64,000 nucleotides of DNA from Streptomyces sp. f51 (lineage in GTDB: Bacteria > Actinomycetota > Actinomycetes > Streptomycetales > Streptomycetaceae), in the NCBI RefSeq assembly GCF_037940415.1, contig NZ_CP149798.1:4187001-4251000 (forward strand), written 5' to 3'. The notes under the pieces are model-generated. The model saw only the letters and a list, made by a program, of their open reading frames with translations. It had not been told where the DNA came from and did no database searches. Below are positions 58,750 through 64,000 of the stretch, piece after piece (position 1 is the stretch's first letter; every line of letters starts with the position of its first letter). The position numbers were made by a program, and so were the translations under genes.

Positions 58750-59349
58750 ATGACGACACTTCACGTTGCCGAGGAGTCGGCCGGGACAGCGGTCCTGGTC
58801 GACGGCGCGGTCGTGGCCGCCATCGGCCCCTACGAGGATCTGGCCGCCGCCCACCCGAGCGCCAAGGTCCGGCGCTGGCCCGGCATCCTGACGCCGGGGC
58901 TGCTGAACCCGTACGGCCCCGAGCTCCTGGAGGCCACGTACCACCCGGACCCGCGCGAGGCCGAGGGCTTCGGCACCGAGCCCATCGGCGGGGAACGGGC
59001 CAAGCGGATCTTCCGCGCGGACCCCACACGCCTCGGCGCGAGCGCGCGGCGCGGGATCCAGCGGATGCTGGCGCACGGCACGGTGGCGGTGGCCGGCGAA
59101 CTGCGGTCGCGCTCCGTGGCCGACGCGGTGCGCAGGGCCGGACTCGCGGTGGGACGGCGTCCCGACCGGCTCCCGGGGCCGCCCGCGCTGTCCCCCGCCC
59201 CGCTGATCCTGCTGCCGGCGCTGGCGCCGGGCGGCCCCGCCCGGTTCGCCGTGTTCGACGTCGCGGACCCTGCCGAACTGGTCAGGCGCGGTGCGGGGAC
59301 CTGCGTGGCGACGGTGATCGGCGGGCGACTGGTGTACCGAGGCCGCTGA
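58750..59349 (+). CDS. Imidazolonepropionase-like protein lacking the catalytic barrel
   Basis: A 199-residue protein resembling the composite beta-domain of amidohydrolases (TAVLVDGAVVAAIGPYEDLAAAHPSAKVRRWPGILTPGLLNPYGPELLE … ATVIGGRLVYRGR). Where amidohydrolases have the metal motif PGLIDxHxH, it reads PGLLNPYGPE, and most of the TIM barrel is missing. It is thus unlikely to be a metal hydrolase. It begins 7 bp after mqnC. Aminofutalosine deaminase (MqnX) is an amidohydrolase, which makes the position suggestive. Confidence 0.78.
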   Translation: MTTLHVAEESAGTAVLVDGAVVAAIGPYEDLAAAHPSAKVRRWPGILTPGLLNPYGPELLEATYHPDPREAEGFGTEPIGGERAKRIFRADPTRLGASARRGIQRMLAHGTVAVAGELRSRSVADAVRRAGLAVGRRPDRLPGPPALSPAPLILLPALAPGGPARFAVFDVADPAELVRRGAGTCVATVIGGRLVYRGR

Positions 59350-59390
59350 CCACGGAGCCGGCTCGGCCTTCATACCGCACCGACGGTTCC

Positions 59391-59551
59391 GCCGGCCTCG
59401 CGCCGACCACTGCGCCGGCCTCGCGCCGACCACTGCGCCGGCCTCGCGCGGACCACTGCGCCGGCCTCGCGCGGACCACTGCGCCGGCCTCGCACCGATC
59501 ACTGCGCCGGCCTCGCACCGATCACTGCGCCGGTCTCGCGCCGACCACTGC
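59391..59551. repeat. 23-bp tandem repeat, seven copies in sequence pairs
   Basis: Units start at 59391, 59414, 59437, 59460, 59483, 59506 and 59529, consensus GCCGGCCTCGCGCCGACCAC plus TGC. Units 1-2, 3-4 and 5-6 are identical within each pair and differ between pairs. The sequence ACCGACGGTTCC flanks both ends (59379, 59557). No gene lies in 59350-59627. Confidence 0.9.
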
Positions 59552-59627
59552 GCCGGACCGACGGTTCCGTCGGCCTCGCGCCGATCACCCCGCCGCCCCT
59601 GCGCCGATCACCGCGCGGGCCGCGGCC

Positions 59628-60656
59628 TCAGCCCGTGAACGCCCGCGCGAAGGCGCCCGAACGCTGCTTCACGCCGCTGCAATCGGTCGCCGCGTCGCCC
59701 GCGGTGGCGCTGCCCTTCTCGCACTGCCGGTCCCGGAACGTCGACCACATCGACACCCAGGCCACGCCCTTCTTCTCGGCGAACGCCCTCACCTGCGCCG
59801 CGTCCGCGAGCCCGAACGTCTCGTTGCCCACGTCGTTGACGCCGATCATCGAGGTGAGCGCGAGCCCCTGCCAGGCGGCGGCGTCAGACAGCCCGAACAC
59901 CTTCTTCAGCTGACCGTGGGCCGCCTCGGCGGACGTGATCGCGTAGGCGCCCATGTCTCCGGCGTACGAACTGCCGTAGTTCATGGTCATGATGTTGACC
60001 GTGGAGACGTCCACGGAGTGGTCGTTGGCGGACTCCAGGAGGGCCAGTCCGTCGGAGTCGAGGCCGGACGGCATCACGGGCAGGGTGAATGAGACCGTCA
60101 GCCCGGGGCGCTTCCTCTGGAGCAGAGCGATGGCCTCGGAGCGCAGCGCGACCGAGGCGGAGTCGCTCAACTCGGTTCCCTCGATGTCGAAGTCCGCCCG
60201 GGTGGAGCCGACGGCGTCCAGTGCCGCGCCGTAGGCGGCGGCGAGGTCGCTCGCGCTGTCGCAGGCCGAGGCCAGTTCCTTGCCGGACGCGCCGCCGAAC
60301 GACACCCGAACCCCGGCGCCGGACTTGGCGAGCGCCGAGACACGGGACTTCACGGCCGTGTCCCCGATCGCGTACATGCCGTCCCACTTCGGTGTGCAGC
60401 CACTGCCGTCCGAGATGACGAAGGCCAGGTTGTACGTGGCCGGCGACCCCGCGGTGTCGGTTCCGGCGGCGGTCGTGGCGCTCACGTAGGGGGCGTACGA
60501 GGTGGCCGAGGACGCGCCCTGGTTCGGAGCCGCCGCCGTGGTCCGGCCGGTTCCCGCGGACGCCGGGCCGGACGCGCCGCCGCCCGAGGAGCACCCCGTG
60601 CAGGCCAGGACCGCCAGGCACAGAAGCCCCGTGGCCTGCTTCAGGAAACTCCGCAT
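59628..60656 (-). CDS. GH18-like (chitinase-family) lipoprotein
   Basis: A 342-residue exported lipoprotein: signal peptide with lipobox CTGC (about residues 19-22), Ala/Gly/Thr linker, then a TIM-barrel domain: YNLAFVISDG, VRVSFGGASGKEL (SxGG motif), ADFDIEG (a DxxDxDxE-type active site with the acid Glu), MTMNYGSSYAGDMG and VAWVSMWSTFRDR. The motif is shorter than in classical chitinases, but resembles bacterial GH18 proteins annotated as chitinases. It is divergent from a polysaccharide synthase operon, so it may trim that glycan. Confidence 0.82.
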   Translation of the reverse strand: MRSFLKQATGLLCLAVLACTGCSSGGGASGPASAGTGRTTAAAPNQGASSATSYAPYVSATTAAGTDTAGSPATYNLAFVISDGSGCTPKWDGMYAIGDTAVKSRVSALAKSGAGVRVSFGGASGKELASACDSASDLAAAYGAALDAVGSTRADFDIEGTELSDSASVALRSEAIALLQRKRPGLTVSFTLPVMPSGLDSDGLALLESANDHSVDVSTVNIMTMNYGSSYAGDMGAYAITSAEAAHGQLKKVFGLSDAAAWQGLALTSMIGVNDVGNETFGLADAAQVRAFAEKKGVAWVSMWSTFRDRQCEKGSATAGDAATDCSGVKQRSGAFARAFTG

Positions 60657-60964
60657 TGTGCACGCACCCGCTCTCGTGATGTCTGTCTCAGGACGGAAAC
60701 AAACGGTCGTTTCCCGACTGGGAATGTGTCACACCCGGAACGGATTACCGAATGGAGATCGCACAGGGAAATCGGGGGAGTCCACGCCGACAAACGGGGT
60801 GATACGGGCCCTCGAACGGTGCAAATGCCTCATGCGCTTCGGGTCCGAGTCGCGTGGGCCTTCCCTGATTCTCATAGGGAAACTACAGGCTGAGGCATCC
60901 CTCATGGGCCGTTCACACGGAATTCGGAGTTTCCGGCACATAAACGCGCCCTACCGTCTGCGGA
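60657..60964. promoter_or_regulatory. Divergent control region with inverted repeats
   Basis: No gene. GGAAAC…GTTTCC (60695-60714) overlaps the tighter repeat AAACG-GT-CGTTT (60701-60712), about 40-60 bp upstream of the GH18 gene. TGAGG-CATC-CCTCA (60891-60904) lies 60 bp before 60965. The region is AT-richer than its surroundings, as expected for divergent promoters. Confidence 0.45.
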
Positions 60965-61327
60965 ATGCAATCCGAGTCCGCCATCGAAAACCCAGCCCAG
61001 GTGCGTGGCCGTCGCCGCAAACGCGGCAGCGCGGCCGTGGACGGCCCCGTGTTCGTCGACAGCTCCGGGCGCCGCGCCCGCCTGCTGAGCAGAATCGGCA
61101 TGCTCGTCGGCGTCGTCTGCCTCGGCTACGCGGTCGTGCTCGGAATGGCCTTCATGGGCTGGGGCACCTCGCTCACCCCGTCCTCGCTCCTCCCCTTCGA
61201 CGGCGGCCGGGCCGGTTCGGCCCCTGCCGCGGGCTACGGTCCAACCCCCGCCGCGGGCTACGGCGCGGGCTACGGCGGGCCGCGAGGCGGAGCCGCCGCC
61301 GGCGACGGGGAGCACACGCTCCCATGA
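60965..61327 (+). CDS. Small membrane protein, MatA-like position
   Basis: A 120-residue protein: basic N-terminus (RGRRRKRGSAAVDGPVFVDSSGRRARLL), one TM helix (SRIGMLVGVVCLGYAVVLGMAFMG), a Gly/Ala/Tyr/Pro-rich extracytoplasmic tail (AAGYGPTPAAGYGAGYGG). It overlaps the next gene (ATGA). In streptomycetes a small gene precedes the polysaccharide synthase matB, and this pair looks alike. Function unknown. Confidence 0.7.
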   Translation: MQSESAIENPAQVRGRRRKRGSAAVDGPVFVDSSGRRARLLSRIGMLVGVVCLGYAVVLGMAFMGWGTSLTPSSLLPFDGGRAGSAPAAGYGPTPAAGYGAGYGGPRGGAAAGDGEHTLP

Positions 61328-63528
61328 CCACCACCAGCCCCACGCGTGGCCGCAGGCGCGCCCCCTCCAGGATGGAGCGGGCCGCCGGAAAGGCCGCGGC
61401 GCTTCAGAAACCCCGTGTCGTCCTCGCCCTGTTGCTCCTGCTGGCGCTCGTCAGCGTGATGCTGCTCGACGGCTATCTGCGGTCCGAGATCGGCAACGAC
61501 GCCCGGGTCCGCGACGGCGCGGCCTACGACGAGGTCCCTCAGAAGATCCTCGACGGCGGACCCATCCTGACGTTCGCGGGCGGCACCGCGAGGACGCAGT
61601 CCGTGCCGAGGAAGACGATCGTGCTGACCTTCGACGACGGGCCGACCGCGAACTGGACGCCCCAGGTCCTCAAGGTCCTGGAGGAGAACGACGTCGAGGG
61701 CACCTTCTTCATGGTCGGCTCGATGGTCTCCCGCTACCCGGACGTGGTGAAGACCCTCGTCGACCAGGGCAACGAGGTCGGCATCCACACCTTCACCCAT
61801 GTCGACCTCTCCTACCAGAGCACCGCACGTCTTCAACGCGAGCTGAAGCAGACGCAGTTGGCCCTCGCGGGCGCGGCCGGGATCACCACCACGCTGTTCC
61901 GTGCCCCGTACTCGTCGGAGATCAGCGCCGTCGACAACTACAGCTGGCCCGTCTACAAGGAACTCGGCGGCCTCGGCTACACCAGCGTCTTCGTCGACAC
62001 CGACAGCGACGACTGGAAGAAGCCGGGTGTCTCGAAGATCGTCCGGTGGGCGACGCCCAAGAACGACGAGGGCGCCATCGTCCTCATGCACGACGCGGGC
62101 GGCGACCGCTCGCAGACGATCGCCGCGCTCGGCTCGTACATCAGGAAGATGAAGGCGAAGGGCTACACCTTCACCACCGTCAGCGGCGCCCAGGCCATGC
62201 TCGGGGCGAACCGTGTCGCTCAGGCCGCCCAGCGGAAGGCCACCGGCGCGACCCTCTACGAGGGCGAGGCGCTCGTCTGCGCCGTGGCGGTCGCCGAATG
62301 GGTCGTACCGGCGCTGTCCTGGTTCCTCCTCGTCGTCGGCGTCGCCGTCATGGGCCGGTTCGCGATGATGCTGGTCCTCGCCCGCCGCCACCACCGGCAG
62401 CGCAACCGCGGACGCCGCCGGGGCGGGACGTTCAGCTGGGGGCCTGCGGTCACCCGGCCGGTGACCGTGATCGTGCCCGCGTACAACGAGAAGGAATGCA
62501 TCGCCAACACCCTGAACTCGCTGGCGAGGAGCACGCATCCGATCGAGATCATCGTCGTCGACGACGGTTCCGAGGACGGCACGGCCGGGATAGCGCAGTC
62601 GCTCGGCATGCCGAACGTCCGGGTCCTCCGGCAGGAGAACGCAGGCAAGCCCGCCGCCCTCAACAACGGTGTCCGCAACGCCCGTCACGACATCGTCGTG
62701 ATGATGGACGGCGACACCGTCTTCGAACCGGACGCCGTGCGCCGGCTCGTACAGCCCTTCGCCGACCCGGGGATCGGGGCGGTCGCGGGCAACGCCAAGG
62801 TCGGCAACCGCACCACCATGATCGGCGCCTGGCAGCACATCGAGTACGTGATGGGCTTCAACCTCGACCGCCGCATGTACGACCTGCTGCGCTGCATGCC
62901 CACCATCCCCGGCGCCATCGGCGCGTTCCGCCGGGACGCGGTCCTGGAGGCCGGCGGCATGAGCGAGGACACGCTCGCCGAGGACACCGACATCACCATC
63001 GCCCTGCACCGCGCGGGATGGCGGGTCGTCTACGAGGAGCACGCCAAGGCCTGGACGGAGGCGCCCGGTTCGTTCAAACAGCTGTGGTCGCAGCGCTACC
63101 GCTGGTCGTACGGCACCATGCAGGCGCTGTGGAAGCACCGCAAGTCCCTGACGGACAGGGGCCCTTCGGGGCGCTTCGGGCGCGTGGGCATGCCGCTGGT
63201 GGTGCTCTTCCAGATCGTCACGCCGGTGTTCGCCCCGCTCATCGACGTGTTCACCGCCTACTCGATGCTCTTCGTGGACTTCCGGGCCGCGCTGCTCGCC
63301 TGGCTCGCCGTCCTCGCGGTCCAACTGGTCTGCGCCGCCTACGCGTTCCGTCTCGACCGGGAGAAGTACCGCTACCTCGCGATGCTGCCGCTCCAGCAAC
63401 TCGCCTACCGCCAGATGATGTACCTGGTTCTGATCCACTCCTGCGTCACGGCCCTGACCGGCGGCCGCCTCCGCTGGCAGAAGCTCAAACGCACGGGCGA
63501 GGTCGGAACCCCGGCAGGAGTGAACTAG
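61324..63528 (+). CDS. Bifunctional polysaccharide deacetylase / family 2 glycosyltransferase (MatB-like)
   Basis: A 734-residue membrane enzyme. TM helix about 31-50; NodB deacetylase domain about 98-300 with VLTFDDGPTANWTP, HTFTHVDLS (metal histidines), RAPYSSE and VLMHDAGG. TM helix about 325-350. GT2 domain about 380-610: VTVIVPAYNEKECI, VVDDGSEDGT, MMDGDTVFEPD, EDTDITIALHRAGW and QRYRWSYG (QxxRW). C-terminal TM helices follow. This fusion matches MatB, which makes a poly-N-acetylglucosamine-like adhesive glycan in Streptomyces. The product here is inferred by analogy. Confidence 0.9.
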   Translation: MTTTSPTRGRRRAPSRMERAAGKAAALQKPRVVLALLLLLALVSVMLLDGYLRSEIGNDARVRDGAAYDEVPQKILDGGPILTFAGGTARTQSVPRKTIVLTFDDGPTANWTPQVLKVLEENDVEGTFFMVGSMVSRYPDVVKTLVDQGNEVGIHTFTHVDLSYQSTARLQRELKQTQLALAGAAGITTTLFRAPYSSEISAVDNYSWPVYKELGGLGYTSVFVDTDSDDWKKPGVSKIVRWATPKNDEGAIVLMHDAGGDRSQTIAALGSYIRKMKAKGYTFTTVSGAQAMLGANRVAQAAQRKATGATLYEGEALVCAVAVAEWVVPALSWFLLVVGVAVMGRFAMMLVLARRHHRQRNRGRRRGGTFSWGPAVTRPVTVIVPAYNEKECIANTLNSLARSTHPIEIIVVDDGSEDGTAGIAQSLGMPNVRVLRQENAGKPAALNNGVRNARHDIVVMMDGDTVFEPDAVRRLVQPFADPGIGAVAGNAKVGNRTTMIGAWQHIEYVMGFNLDRRMYDLLRCMPTIPGAIGAFRRDAVLEAGGMSEDTLAEDTDITIALHRAGWRVVYEEHAKAWTEAPGSFKQLWSQRYRWSYGTMQALWKHRKSLTDRGPSGRFGRVGMPLVVLFQIVTPVFAPLIDVFTAYSMLFVDFRAALLAWLAVLAVQLVCAAYAFRLDREKYRYLAMLPLQQLAYRQMMYLVLIHSCVTALTGGRLRWQKLKRTGEVGTPAGVN

Positions 63529-64000
63529 ATGAGCCGGGAGCCGACTCCCCACGGGACGCCGAGGGCCCCCGCGACCCACAGGGCCCCCGCGACCCACAGG
63601 GCCCGTCCGACCCACAGGGCCCGTCCGACCCACAGGGCCCCGGCGACCCACAGGGCCCCCGCGGCCCCGGAAGGTGGATCGGGGGGCCGCGACCGGTACT
63701 TCGACGCCCTTCGTGCCATCGCCCTGGTCCGTGTCGTGGCCTACCACACCTTCGGCTGGGCCTGGGCCGGCCTCGTCTTCCCCTCGATGGGCGTGATGTT
63801 CGCGCTCGCCGGCACCCTGATGGCCCGCTCCCTGGAGCGTCCCGCCTTCGAGGTGGTCCGGAGCCGGATGCGGCGACTGCTGCCGCCGTTCTGGTTCTGG
63901 GGCGTCTTCGTCGTGCCGGCCATGCTGATCCACGGCTGGATGCCGGGCTGGCAGATCGTGTTCTGGGTCGTCCCGGTCGGCGACCCTCCGGGCGACCAGT
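63529..64000 (+). CDS. Acyltransferase-3 family membrane protein (partial)
   Basis: Truncated by the window edge; about 157 residues visible. After a repeat-rich N-terminus (RAPATH units) comes the acyltransferase-3 start GGRDRYFDALRAIALVRVVAYHTFGWAW, with the conserved Arg and His of the active site. MGVMFALAGTLMARSLE and further TM helices (PPFWFWGVFVVPAMLIHGW) follow. It starts at once after the synthase stop and may O-acylate the glycan made by that enzyme. Confidence 0.85.
   Translation, partial: MSREPTPHGTPRAPATHRAPATHRARPTHRARPTHRAPATHRAPAAPEGGSGGRDRYFDALRAIALVRVVAYHTFGWAWAGLVFPSMGVMFALAGTLMARSLERPAFEVVRSRMRRLLPPFWFWGVFVVPAMLIHGWMPGWQIVFWVVPVGDPPGDQ
63562..63669. repeat. 18-bp coding tandem repeat, six copies
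   Basis: Units of AGGGCCCCCGCGACCCAC begin at 63562, 63580, 63598, 63616, 63634 and 63652, with variants in the middle two and a degenerate last copy. They encode six-residue RAPATH/RARPTH units. Confidence 0.92.

Noticed and set aside
59282..59518. 78-residue minus-strand frame in the 23-bp array
   Set aside because: Repeat-derived peptide; no start signal.
1..64000. tRNA, rRNA, CRISPR arrays, insertion sequences, phage integrase or attachment sites
   Set aside because: Looked for T-loop GGTTCGA-type motifs, spaced direct repeats and transposase motifs; none was convincing.

Overview
The window comes from the conserved core of a Streptomyces chromosome, or that of a very close relative. 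GC is high (roughly 70% or more) with G/C-biased third codon positions. Many genes overlap by four bases (ATGA/GTGA), GTG starts are common, and there are WhiJ-like HTH/DUF397 pairs and a complete futalosine-type menaquinone gene complement in the order known from S. coelicolor. I found no rRNA, tRNA or CRISPR array.

Layout. (1) 1-8.5 kb: tail of an unrecognised gene, hemL, a histidine phosphatase, a Tat lipoprotein with a deacetylase-like fold, then the cytochrome c maturation operon (ResA-like, CcdA, ResB, ResC). (2) 8.4-13.2 kb: three-gene operon (cytosine-type deaminase, 2OG-Fe(II) dioxygenase, P-loop protein), a quinone oxidoreductase divergent from an ArsR-type regulator, and a small membrane protein. 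(3) 13.3-26.4 kb: menaquinone genes (UbiD-like, mqnP, UbiX-like, mqnE, mqnA) interleaved with regulators, a GNAT protein, a MaoC-type hydratase divergent from a long-chain acyl-CoA ligase, and a cold-shock gene with a long leader. (4) 26.4-40.2 kb: a membrane Ser/Thr kinase, then a very large FHA-containing FtsK/SpoIIIE ATPase of the EssC/EccC type with two WXG100-like proteins, a WXG-headed secreted-effector-like protein, small accessory genes, and a duplicated lipoprotein/secreted-protein pair. (5) 41.1-47.7 kb: a Tad/Flp pilus operon. (6) 47.8-53.0 kb, opposite strand: a second type VII-like effector operon (WXG-headed polymorphic toxin, two DUF4279 proteins, accessory protein, small WXG-like protein) and an HTH/DUF397 pair whose HTH gene carries the only TTA codon I found. 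(7) 53.5-57.4 kb: remaining Tad genes (LysM-BTAD membrane protein and prepilin peptidase). (8) 57.5-59.3 kb: mqnC and a degenerate amidohydrolase. (9) 59.6-64.0 kb: GH18-like lipoprotein, a MatAB-like polysaccharide synthase pair and a truncated acyltransferase.

The most unusual part is the orphan type VII-like system. Its ATPase has the architecture of Firmicutes EssC (N-terminal FHA, two TM helices, three ATPase domains), but no EccB/D/E, mycosin or EsaA/EssB is visible nearby. Two effector modules with the same N-terminal signal domain flank the Tad pilus genes. Only one of the two effectors keeps a recognisable C-terminal domain.

Functions marked as inference rest on motifs read by eye. 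No database search was run.
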